Shown: positions 1 to 7,231 of the stretch, in pieces
Numbering within the stretch: the first letter of the stretch is position 1
Layout of the letters: each line of letters begins with the position of its first letter
Assembly (NCBI GenBank): GCA_964539785.1
Contig: CAZIJQ010000066.1
Coordinates: 1-11,683, forward strand
Source: JABMPO01 sp964539785
GTDB taxonomy: Bacteria > Fidelibacterota > Marinisomatia > Marinisomatales > TCS56
Direction of reading: 5' to 3'
Length of the DNA stretch: 11,683 bases
Translations under genes and position numbers: made by a program
Notes under the pieces: model-generated
Database searches by the model: none
Told to the model about the DNA's origin: nothing
What the model saw: only the letters and a program-made list of their open reading frames with translations

Positions 1-2121
1 GTGGGTATCCGGTTTGATCACATTTACCAAAATTTTGGCGATATCACCGATATAAGAATTAATCCGCTTCAATGTGTCCATCAATTTTACATGGACTTCA
101 TGGGTTGAAACCGATTCAACCCTTTCCGTACCGACCCGCTGGAGATGCTCCTGCAGCAATTTGTACTGGAGATCAAGATATTTACCGCGTTTTTTAATGA
201 TCTTCTCAACGTCTTTAAATTTGAAATGATCGAAAAATGATTCCAGGCGGTAGATCTGTTTCATTACTTTTTTATGATAGGAAATCAGCTCTTTCCGGCC
301 CTCGGCAGAGAAATCGGCATTGGCTGCCAGTTTCAGGTTGACCATTGGCATCAGACTGCGGTTGATCACGTCCCCGATACTTTCCATGTCGTTCACCACC
401 GTTAATAAGCCATAGACTTCTTTGGTCTGCTCGTCATCCAGAGGCTGGCGGCTGATAGCCAGCAAATAATTCGAGACCTGTTTATCCAAATAATCTATTT
501 TGTCCTCCCGCATCTGGATTCCCTCAATCACGTTCAACTGGGGATGGCTCACGTCCTCACCTACCTTGGAATCGATAAAGGGCAGGATTATGGCCGACAC
601 CATCCGATCCAGTAATCGTAAAATCGTAGCGATCTCGGCGATTGCCAGGTTGATAGCTACCGCTGGAGTAGAGATCAGCCGCTCATCTAAATGGAGGGTG
701 GTGGGCTGGAGACCACGATCTATAATTTTCACGGGTATCAGGCGGTTGATTAATCTGGCAAACAATCCTGCGATTGGCAGAAAGATAATGGCGGCTGTTA
801 TGTTGAAAATGGTGTGAGCATTGGCAATTTGCCGTGGAACGACCGCTCCCAGATCAGCAACAGCAGCATCGCCGGGAGACAGGCTACGGACAAAATCCGC
901 TAATGGGCCCACAAATGGCAGGAAGATCAGTACACCGGCGATATTGAAAATCACGTGCGCCAGGGCTACCCGCCGGGCTTCCCGGGAAGCAGTGATACTG
1001 GCCAGGCCGGCGGTGATGCAGGTGCCAACATTAGCGCCAAAGATCAGGGGAATACCCGCTTCCAGGGTCAGGACGCCTTCAATGGCCAGGACGATTACGA
1101 TCCCGGTGAAAGCGCTGCTGCTCTGGACCAACGCTGTAAAGATTGCTCCCGCCAGGATACCGACCAGGGGATTTTCCAGGCTCTTCAGGATATCGATGAA
1201 AGGCTGATAATCGCGCAGGGGGTACATGGCCTTGGACATCAGTGCCATACCCAGGAAAAGCAGTCCAAAGCCCAGGATTACTTCGCCTAAATATTTATAG
1301 CTTTCCTTGCGCCCAAAGAGGTAAAACCCGATACCGACTGCCACCATCAACAACGCGTAATCGGTGATTTTGAAGGCGATGATCTGGGCCGTTACGGTGG
1401 TACCGATATTCGATCCCAGGATAACGCCCAGAGCCTGTACGAAGGTCATGAGGCCGGCATGGACGAAGCTCACCAGCATTACCGTTGTAGCGCTGCTGCT
1501 CTGGATCGTCATTGTCACCAGCGCTCCTACAAACATGGCGATAACCCGATTTGTTGTAAGCTTTTCGAGAATCGTACGCATCTTGTTGCCAGCCGATTTT
1601 TTCATACCGCCGGACATCATTTCCATCCCGAACAGGAATAATCCCAGGCCACCCACCAGACCCATTACCAGGACGAAAACCCAGGATGGTTTCCGGGCGT
1701 GAACCTTGAAAAAGATTTGATTATTATCCACCTGGTCATTGGCCAGTCGGGCTGCAATCAGGTATTCACCAGATTTGGATCCCAGACTGACAATAGTTTG
1801 GGCAAAACCTTCCTTGTCGGTCAGGACCGGCGTCGGCTCCACGGTGGCGCCTTTGGCCTTTTTGGGTGACGCTATCAGCGAAAAATGAACCGGGTAATCC
1901 GCTAGAGGTTCGCTGCCGGATAACACGCGGACAACGATGGGATCATTCAGAGTATTGCCGGTCAGGTTGTACTGATTATCACCGGACTTCCGCTGATCTA
2001 TAGTAGAGGCTTTGCGAATTGTGATCGTCGGGTCTACAGTGCCCGATTGTGCCAGTAGTTGATTGAAAAATAAAAACCCCAGTATCAGAGTCATTCTTAT
2101 AATATTTTGCGTTGATTTCAT
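1..2121 (-). CDS. Na/Pi cotransporter family protein with N-terminal Ig-like domain and C-terminal PhoU-like domain (partial)
   Basis: Sodium-dependent phosphate cotransporter of the PNaS family, in the cytoplasmic membrane. I translated the minus strand from the ATG at 2121-2119; the frame stays open for 707 codons to the window edge, so the C-terminus is missing. Residues 1-24 form a signal peptide (hydrophobic core, then LLA|QS). Residues about 30-140 resemble a bacterial Ig-like (Big_1-type) domain, with a 'TDKEGFA' turn and a 'SGEYLIAA' strand. Membrane segments start near W147. The two internal halves each carry the family hallmark QSSSA, at Q207 and Q333. From about residue 475 the protein is soluble and helical, typical of the PhoU-like tail of NptA/YjbB-type proteins. 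An AGGA lies 9 nt upstream of the start. The Ig-like extension is the odd part, since most family members begin directly with the membrane domain. Family call is firm; substrate (phosphate) is inferred from the family. Confidence 0.9.
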   Translation of the reverse strand, partial: MKSTQNIIRMTLILGFLFFNQLLAQSGTVDPTITIRKASTIDQRKSGDNQYNLTGNTLNDPIVVRVLSGSEPLADYPVHFSLIASPKKAKGATVEPTPVLTDKEGFAQTIVSLGSKSGEYLIAARLANDQVDNNQIFFKVHARKPSWVFVLVMGLVGGLGLFLFGMEMMSGGMKKSAGNKMRTILEKLTTNRVIAMFVGALVTMTIQSSSATTVMLVSFVHAGLMTFVQALGVILGSNIGTTVTAQIIAFKITDYALLMVAVGIGFYLFGRKESYKYLGEVILGFGLLFLGMALMSKAMYPLRDYQPFIDILKSLENPLVGILAGAIFTALVQSSSAFTGIVIVLAIEGVLTLEAGIPLIFGANVGTCITAGLASITASREARRVALAHVIFNIAGVLIFLPFVGPLADFVRSLSPGDAAVADLGAVVPRQIANAHTIFNITAAIIFLPIAGLFARLINRLIPVKIIDRGLQPTTLHLDERLISTPAVAINLAIAEIATILRLLDRMVSAIILPFIDSKVGEDVSHPQLNVIEGIQMREDKIDYLDKQVSNYLLAISRQPLDDEQTKEVYGLLTVVNDMESIGDVINRSLMPMVNLKLAANADFSAEGRKELISYHKKVMKQIYRLESFFDHFKFKDVEKIIKKRGKYLDLQYKLLQEHLQRVGTERVESVSTHEVHVKLMDTLKRINSYIGDIAKILVNVIKPDTH
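1111..1505 (-). repeat. 17-bp direct repeat encoding the duplicated QSSSA motifs
   Basis: An identical 17-mer, agcgctgctgctctgga on the plus strand, occurs at 1111-1127 and 1489-1505 inside the Na/Pi cotransporter gene. Read on the minus strand it encodes the QSSSA signature of each inverted-topology half. It reflects the ancient internal duplication of PNaS carriers kept by selection on the motif, and is not a mobile repeat. Confidence 0.7.
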
Positions 2122-2202
2122 ATCATTTCATCCTGGTTGTACAGTGAATATAAAACTAAAGCTGCAAAAAACAGAAAGATCAAAAGAAATCAATATTTGT
2201 AT

Positions 2203-2387
2203 GTCAAGCATCCTTGCTTGACGACTCAACAACCTGAAAGGTTGTCGTACGTCAGCTAGTAGCATCGATATGTTCTGTAAATAATTTTTTAAGGAAGGTT
2301 ATAACAAGGAAAATGTAATGGAAAAACAGCCCACGGTTTTAACCGTGGGGTAAAGGGTAGACGATTACCCTAACCGTTTTAACGGTT
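2203..2387. repeat. Cluster of five short palindromes (REP-like) in an intergenic region
   Basis: The 279-bp gap between the phosphatase and cotransporter genes (2122-2400) holds no gene that I can see, but five hairpins lie within 185 bp. They are 2203-2222 (gtcaagca/tgcttgac, 4-nt loop), 2229-2245 (acaacct/aggttgt, 3-nt loop), 2330-2349 (cccacggtt/aaccgtggg, 2-nt loop), 2355-2370 (gggta/taccc) and 2372-2387 (aaccgtt/aacggtt). The third and fifth share the core aaccgtt and may be full and decayed copies of one unit. Such arrays resemble REP/BIME-type intergenic palindromes, some of which are moved by RAYT transposases. No transposase is present here, so the REP assignment is inference; the hairpins themselves are plain in the sequence. 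Confidence 0.6.
2322..2349 (-). terminator. Probable Rho-independent terminator after the sixA-like gene
   Basis: Read on the minus strand, a 9-bp GC-containing stem (CCCACGGTT/AACCGTGGG, loop AA) is followed by CTGTTTTT. The hairpin occupies 2330-2349 and the five-U run 2322-2326. It lies 52 nt past the phosphatase stop codon, so it would end the MFS-C69-SixA transcript and separate it from the cotransporter gene. On the plus strand no U-tract follows, so it works in one direction only. Confidence 0.5.
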
Positions 2388-2400
2388 TATAATTGATTGC

Positions 2401-2901
2401 TTATTCAGCGAGATGATTCCGTGGAATATCGAAAAAGACCAGTTTACCCGATCCGCTGGAAATTTCGTTCCATTTCTCCAGATCAAATTCAAAACGAGCC
2501 ACAGCGCAGGTGGGATATTTTTCCAGTCTTCTTTTAGTCAGGAACTGGTATAGTTCATGGCAGGCCGGATTGTGTCCCGCCAGGGCAATATCGTGATAAT
2601 TATCGTTGACCTGCCGCAACCAGTCCAGGACATCCGAGTAGCTGAAGGTGTAGAGATCATCAGTAACTACAATTGAGGCCGGTGCAATTTCGATTTCCTG
2701 GCAGATAAGCTCAATTGTTGTGCAGGCGCGATGGGCACTGCTGGTGAAGACTTGATCAAAATTGATCTTACGTTCTTTCAGTATCCGGCCCATTACCGGT
2801 GCGCTTTTTTGTCCCCGCTTATTCAGGGGGCGCTCCCAATCAGAAAGGGTGGAGTCGGACCAACTGGATTTTGCGTGTCTAATCAGGGTGAGATGTTTCA
2901 T
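2401..2901 (-). CDS. SixA-like histidine phosphatase family protein
   Basis: Small cytoplasmic phosphatase of the histidine phosphatase superfamily, closest in layout to phosphohistidine phosphatase SixA, which removes phosphate from histidine in phosphorelay or PTS proteins. The 166-residue protein has the N-terminal LIRHAKSSW motif (R8, catalytic H9), a second arginine in SSAHRA (R58) and the C-terminal histidine in ALAGHNP (H110). It ends in the SixA-type tail with W144 and 'GKLVFFDIPRN'. Length matches the SixA family (about 155-170 residues). AGAGGAA sits 4 nt from the ATG at 2901, which supports this start. It is the last gene of a probable operon, 79 nt after the C69 peptidase gene, and ends in TAA. 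The true substrate cannot be read from sequence; small-molecule phosphatases share this fold. Confidence 0.88.
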   Translation of the reverse strand: MKHLTLIRHAKSSWSDSTLSDWERPLNKRGQKSAPVMGRILKERKINFDQVFTSSAHRACTTIELICQEIEIAPASIVVTDDLYTFSYSDVLDWLRQVNDNYHDIALAGHNPACHELYQFLTKRRLEKYPTCAVARFEFDLEKWNEISSGSGKLVFFDIPRNHLAE

Positions 2902-2980
2902 GATATTCCTCTTACTCTGGAAGTAATTATGAATTCAATGCCAAGATCAATATTTCTATCAGGATCGGAATCCACAACAA

Positions 2981-4621
2981 TCAGTCAACTAATTTGGATT
3001 CGGGTACGGCTGTTTTCTTTACCGGCAGCCGAAATTGGTCCGGGCGCTTCTGGATCACCTGGTTCAGCCATTCCCGGGGATAACCTTCACCCTGGGGTTT
3101 GCCCTGTTCATCCTTGACATAACCGTCGTTATATTTCACTATCAGATCCTGTCCCAATTTTCGCCAGCGTTCGACCATGGTCTCAGCCTGCTGAACGGAA
3201 TAACCCGTCAGGTATTCCCGGGCCAGTTGCGGGTTCTTTTTCAGCAAATCCGCTGCAGTCGATTCGATCACTGGTTGCATCGTTAAATGTTTTGTCTCAA
3301 TCTTTTGCTGAACGGTCTGGACATCCTCGATCATCATGGAATATTTCAAATTAGTGTAATTGGATACAAAATTGAATACCCACCAGGCCGAATCCCAGGA
3401 GAATTCCTGTAATGAACCAACCGTAAACGATTTGGGTAAATCATCGATACTGCAATATAAAGGAGTATAACAGGTGAACCAGGTATCATCCAGGCCATAC
3501 CAGAGTACGCCACCCACTTCCCGCGGAAGTTTAGCCCGGGATTGTGAGACAAATGAGAAACCGGTCTGTTGCGTGGATATCGGTCGCTCCCAGGCGTATT
3601 CTACGCTATCAACAGCCCAGGACATTGGTCGCCAACGATAGGGATTGCCGTAGGGTCCTGCATCGATACCTTTGGTCATGTCAAAATCAGTACCTTCGAA
3701 ATGATCGCGCATGAGGGAAAACACTTTTGGTAATGATATTTTTTCATCCGGTTTGATCCACAGGGGATAGGGTTTCGCTCCCGCCACTGCCCGGTGGTAA
3801 TCGGAGCTGAAATTTTGTGATGGGGCTGCCCGCCGGAAGATGCTCCAGACCCGGCCATCGGCATAACGTTGGTTTGCGGGAGTAGCCGGGCAATAGGCTT
3901 CACAAAAGCTGAATGGCTCTGGTCCGTCCGGATCAAAATAGCCCCGATCGATCGCAGTTGTCTTAATATTATCGGAATAGAAAAATTCTTTCCGGGGTTT
4001 AGCGGGGATTTCGCCGATCCGTGCTTTGTTGGCATGGGCTGATATATAACCATCAGGAATTTTCACTGCAACCCAGATTGCCCCCAATTGGCCCGGCCCG
4101 AGCCCGATCATTTCCAGTATCCAGGCTTCCCTGGTATCGGCGATTGAAAATGATTCACCCGTGGAGCGGTAGCCGTATTCTTCCACCAGTTTCGTCATAA
4201 CCGTAATGGCCTCCCGGGCAGTCTGGGCCCGCTGCAACGCCAGGATCATGAGGTCCCAGTAATGGAGCAACCCATCGGTATTGTGTAATTCCTCCCGGCC
4301 GCCGAAAGTGGTTTCGCTGATCGCCAGTTGGTATTCGTTGATCAGTCCCACAACAGCATAGGTCTGGCTCACCTGTTTGATCCGGCCCAGCAGGTTGTCA
4401 TCCCAGTCTCTAATATCCAGTGAATCGTCAGCCGCGTACTGGGCGGCTGGATAGGCTTCCAGGATCGGATGGAATTCGCCATCGCAAGTGTAGGTTATCA
4501 TGGTTGATCCATCGGTGGAGGCGCCTTTAGTCACCAGCAGGTTGGTGCAGGCGTTTAGTGGGCTATTGAGTGCCAATCCGGTAATCAATCCCAATAGGAT
4601 TATTTTTTTTGTATCAAACAT
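2981..4621 (-). CDS. Secreted C69 (U34) family dipeptidase
   Basis: Ntn-hydrolase dipeptidase of peptidase family C69 (PepD-like), probably acting outside the cytoplasmic membrane on short peptides. A signal peptide of about 24 residues ends in NA|C. The following CTNLLVTKGASTDGSTM is the family N-terminus, in which the exposed Cys25 is the nucleophile. Further family segments are 'FSIADTREAWILEM' and 'GYISAHANKARIGEIP'. At 546 residues it is longer than the roughly 470-residue lactobacillar PepD enzymes, as is usual for secreted forms. An ATG at 4627 is also in frame, but the Shine-Dalgarno GAGGGA (4628-4633) abuts it directly. The ATG at 4621 has a 6-nt spacer and is preferred. The gene begins 17 nt after the MFS stop, so the two are almost certainly cotranscribed. 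It ends in TGA. Family assignment is strong; exact specificity is unknown. Confidence 0.9.
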   Translation of the reverse strand: MFDTKKIILLGLITGLALNSPLNACTNLLVTKGASTDGSTMITYTCDGEFHPILEAYPAAQYAADDSLDIRDWDDNLLGRIKQVSQTYAVVGLINEYQLAISETTFGGREELHNTDGLLHYWDLMILALQRAQTAREAITVMTKLVEEYGYRSTGESFSIADTREAWILEMIGLGPGQLGAIWVAVKIPDGYISAHANKARIGEIPAKPRKEFFYSDNIKTTAIDRGYFDPDGPEPFSFCEAYCPATPANQRYADGRVWSIFRRAAPSQNFSSDYHRAVAGAKPYPLWIKPDEKISLPKVFSLMRDHFEGTDFDMTKGIDAGPYGNPYRWRPMSWAVDSVEYAWERPISTQQTGFSFVSQSRAKLPREVGGVLWYGLDDTWFTCYTPLYCSIDDLPKSFTVGSLQEFSWDSAWWVFNFVSNYTNLKYSMMIEDVQTVQQKIETKHLTMQPVIESTAADLLKKNPQLAREYLTGYSVQQAETMVERWRKLGQDLIVKYNDGYVKDEQGKPQGEGYPREWLNQVIQKRPDQFRLPVKKTAVPESKLVD

Positions 4622-4638
4622 GATCATTCCCTCATTGG

Positions 4639-5805
4639 TTAATCTAAATGTTCACTGAGATTGTGTGATCTAATGCTGCGGCTGATCAATTGGACTGCCA
4701 GCAGAGAAATGGCACTCATTGCTGCTCCAGCCATGAATACTATCCTGTAATCGATTAGCCATAACAGGCCGCCCAGGGCGGGTATGATCACGGCTGCTAT
4801 ATGGTTGATGGTAAAACCCACTGCCATGCTGGGGGCGATATCTCTGGGGTCGCCAATCTTCTGGAAAAATGTACGGATTCCCATGGAGAAATTGAAGAAA
4901 ATATGATCGAGCACGTACAGAACCATCACCAGCAACCTGGAATCAGTCGTGGCATAGGCGATAAAGATGAAGATCAGGCTCAGGTATTCCAGCGATAGGA
5001 CTTTGCGTTCGCCGAACCTGATTATTGCTTTGCCGATCAGTGGACTTAAAAAATAATTGATGACATTATTGATGATGAACAGAATCGTTATTTCCCGGAC
5101 GCTGAATTCAAATCGCAATACCAGCAGGAAGACAGCGAAGGCCACAAATATTTGTCGTCGGGCACCGGCCATGAATGTGAGAAAATAATACAACCAGTAC
5201 TTCCGTCTAAAGATCATCTTTTTGTGCTGGGGGACGATGTCAGCACGGGTCGGATTCCGGCTCATTCCCCACAATCCCGCTGCGACAATGACCACTCCCA
5301 CCAGGCCGTAGATCATCTGATAATCCAGGAAAATTGTTACTACAAAGATGAATATCCCCACTGCAATATTGGTGGCGGCGCTAAAACTGCGCAGCTTGCC
5401 AATTACCCAGGGTGAAGTATTCCGGTCGAAATACTGGAGGGTCAGGGAATTATTGGTCGTCTCGTAGTAATGAAATCCGAAACTCATGATCAGAGTCGTA
5501 AGAATCAATCCTTGATAAGAAGGCAGGAAACCGGTGATCCCGACCCCAATACCCAGGGTGACGATAGACAGGGCCGATAGCCGGTGCTCTTTGATAAATA
5601 TAATAATGAATATGGCCAACAGAGCCAGGAAGCCTGGTACTTCCCGAACCGATTGGATGACACCTACATGATTGCCGTTTAAGTGTACTACTTCGACGGC
5701 GAAATTATTGAATAGAGTACGCCAGGCCTGCAAACCTACGGCTGAGGTAATCGATAGCACAGCCAGAAACTTGAACATTGGGTCGCGGATAACGGATTTG
5801 GTCAT
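4639..5805 (-). CDS. MFS transporter
   Basis: Integral membrane carrier of the major facilitator superfamily, 388 residues, with about 12 predicted hydrophobic segments in two halves. The first half covers residues about 11-180. A basic, polar central loop (about 182-203, with HKK and RRK) should be cytoplasmic. The second half runs about 205-376. The segment GFHYYETTNNSLTLQYF (about 110-126), between TM3 and TM4, recurs in a group of uncharacterised bacterial MFS proteins as far as I recall. Substrate is not evident; the adjacent secreted dipeptidase makes peptides or amino acids a reasonable guess. The start at 5805 has only a weak GAAG upstream. It is the first gene of the minus-strand operon and faces the divergent lipoprotein gene across 204 bp. 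Confidence 0.87.
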   Translation of the reverse strand: MTKSVIRDPMFKFLAVLSITSAVGLQAWRTLFNNFAVEVVHLNGNHVGVIQSVREVPGFLALLAIFIIIFIKEHRLSALSIVTLGIGVGITGFLPSYQGLILTTLIMSFGFHYYETTNNSLTLQYFDRNTSPWVIGKLRSFSAATNIAVGIFIFVVTIFLDYQMIYGLVGVVIVAAGLWGMSRNPTRADIVPQHKKMIFRRKYWLYYFLTFMAGARRQIFVAFAVFLLVLRFEFSVREITILFIINNVINYFLSPLIGKAIIRFGERKVLSLEYLSLIFIFIAYATTDSRLLVMVLYVLDHIFFNFSMGIRTFFQKIGDPRDIAPSMAVGFTINHIAAVIIPALGGLLWLIDYRIVFMAGAAMSAISLLAVQLISRSIRSHNLSEHLD

Positions 5806-5844
5806 ATCTTCAATTTGTAAATAAGTTTACTGGTGAGGGTAGTC

Positions 5845-5851
5845 TATAATA
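5845..5851. promoter_or_regulatory. AT-rich core, possible shared -10 of divergent promoters
   Basis: The plus strand has a perfect TATAAT at 5845-5850, but no good -35 at 16-18 nt. On the minus strand the overlapping TATTAT (5851-5846) has CTGATT at 5874-5869 with a 17-nt spacer, giving a weak sigma70-like promoter that would start about 34 nt before the MFS gene. Overlapping opposed -10 elements could serve both directions. This rests on motif reading only, and the sigma factor preference of the host is unknown. Confidence 0.3.
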
Positions 5852-5918
5852 TCCAAGGGGCTGAATCTAATCAGTATTAACTAATCGAAGCGTCCGTTTT
5901 TTCCGCAGGAGCCCAATC

Positions 5919-5963
5919 ATGCAATGTTATTTATCTTTAACCGAAAACAATGTTGGTGCTTAA
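5919..5963 (+). CDS. Possible 14-codon leader ORF upstream of the PD40 lipoprotein
   Basis: A short frame, MQCYLSLTENNVGA, starts at ATG 5919 behind AGGAG (5907-5911) with a 7-nt spacer and ends at TAA 5961-5963. It lies 46 nt before the lipoprotein ATG at 6010, whose own ribosome binding site is poor. The mini-ORF therefore has the better initiation signal in this leader and could feed ribosomes to, or regulate, the next gene. The peptide has no codon run that suggests classical attenuation. It may be chance. Confidence 0.3.
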   Translation: MQCYLSLTENNVGA

Positions 5964-6009
5964 CTTCCGTTTTCAAAATGACCGATTTAATGCGAATGGA
6001 AACCAGCTC

Positions 6010-7102
6010 ATGAAAATATTCAATCTATTTTTCCTATTCATTTTATTAGGCTGCACTGCAAACNNNNNNNNNNNNNNNNNNNNNNNNNNNNNNNNNNNNN
6101 NNNNNNNNNNNNNNNNNNNNNNNNNNNNNNNNNNNNNNNNNNNNNNNNNNNNNNNNNNNNNNNAATAATGATTTGTATCGCACACGTGTCGAGAATGACA
6201 CGTTAATTTCCCGGGAAAGCTTGCCAGCGCCGGTTAATTCGGATCAGGCTGAATACAACGCCTTTATCGCCCCCGATGAATCCTACTTGATTTTTAGCTC
6301 ACACAATCATTCCGGCGAACTGGGTCGCGGTGACCTGTATATCAGTTTCCTTGACGGGTCGGGCACCTGGACTGAACCACGCCAGATGGGGCCGGGAATC
6401 AATTCTCCGGCTTTGGATTACTGCCCTTATGTGAGCCCAGATGGAAAATACTTGTTTTTCACCAGTCGCCGCTCCGGTAACGAAGAAATCTATTGGGTAA
6501 ATGCTGAAATAATAGAACAGCTTCGACATAAAGATTTTGATTTTATCAGTGGGTTTATGACAGCCTGGGAAAGTGGTGATCCACCTGGCGTCTGGCAGTA
6601 TTATGACGATTTTAAACGGGAATTTGCAGCATATGCCGAATTCGATGGAATATTGCTCGACGCTGCCAAGACCCGATTTTTGCAGCAGGGAGACACCGGT
6701 TCAGCCCTTAGTATATTGAAACGCATTTTAGAAATATATCCCGATTACCAGCCGTTGCTCATCAATCTTGAAAAACTAGTTCTGCAGTCAGAAACTGAAT
6801 CATTGGATTGGGTTATGAATAATTATTCGATCGAACAGGACTCATTACCGGCAGGGCTTGAACGGCAACTAAATGTACTGGGTTATTGGTATCTACAAAT
6901 TCACCTGCTATCCCAGGCACAGACTATTTTTGCTGTTAATTGCGAACTCTTTCCTGAATCGTTTAATGTTTTCGATAGCTACGCTGAAATATTGCTGGCC
7001 CGTGGTGATACAAACGCAGCCATCACTAATTATAAGAAGTCGTTGGACTTAAATATCGAAAATGATAATGCCCGGACAATCCTGACCAGGCTGGTAAAAT
7101 AA
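6010..7102 (+). CDS. PD40 (WD40-like) and TPR repeat lipoprotein, interrupted by an assembly gap
   Basis: Probable envelope lipoprotein. From ATG 6010 the N-terminus MKIFNLFFLFILLGC is a lipoprotein signal with lipobox LLGC (Cys15). The gap follows after three more residues, and from 6164 an open frame continues to TAA at 7100-7102. Just after the gap come PD40 beta-propeller blades: FIAPDESYLIFSS (about 6268-6306) and YVSPDGKYLFFTSRR (about 6429-6473). From about 6660 the protein turns helical with TPR-like units, ending in FNVFDSYAEILLARGDTNAAI and a 'YKKSLDLNIENDNA' helix. The parts before and after the gap are in different nominal frames, which means little because the true gap length is unknown. 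An in-frame ATG at 5950 would add a polar stretch before the signal and lacks a ribosome binding site. PD40 proteins often bind partners in the periplasm; the function here is unknown. Confidence 0.75.
6064..6163. other. Assembly gap (100 N)
   Basis: Exactly 100 undetermined bases, the conventional scaffold placeholder, so real length is unknown. The gap falls between the lipobox region and the last PD40 blades of one apparent gene. As I recall the family, such proteins carry several PD40 blades (well over 100 residues) between signal peptide and this point, so the true gap is probably a few hundred bases. A wrong contig join cannot be excluded. Confidence 0.95.
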
Positions 7103-7219
7103 TTATTAACATTGCTTCAGATTTCCAAATGTTTCCGGAACATGATTGCTAAGTTCTCTGTCGTTTTAACATAACATCACTATGCCATGAAAATCAGAAC
7201 AGCTGGAAAAATCCTATAC

Positions 7220-7231
7220 AGGAGATTAATT
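7220..7231 (+). promoter_or_regulatory. Ribosome binding site that sets the M3 peptidase start at GTG 7232
   Basis: AGGAGA at 7220-7225 is followed by a 6-nt spacer and GTG at 7232. The in-frame ATG at 7187 has no Shine-Dalgarno sequence and would put 15 basic or polar residues before an otherwise normal lipoprotein signal peptide. The GTG is the better start. Confidence 0.7.

Noticed and set aside
821..1207. Plus-strand open frames across 500-1700
   Set aside because: They are antisense to the Na/Pi cotransporter, show low-complexity basic composition and no domain, and the minus-strand frame has clear family motifs.
2122..2400. CRISPR array or structured RNA in the palindrome cluster
   Set aside because: The palindromes differ in sequence and spacing, there are no equal repeats and spacers, and no riboswitch or tRNA pattern was recognised.
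5950..6168. Lipoprotein start at ATG 5950
   Set aside because: It would add 20 mainly polar residues before the signal peptide, and no Shine-Dalgarno sequence precedes it. ATG 6010 gives a normal lipoprotein signal.
7129..7143. Small inverted repeat atgtt/aacat between the PD40 and M3 genes
   Set aside because: Only a 5-bp stem with no U-tract; expected by chance and not supported as a terminator or operator.
7187..7231. M3 peptidase start at ATG 7187
   Set aside because: No ribosome binding site is seen. GTG 7232 has AGGAGA at 6 nt and a canonical signal peptide.
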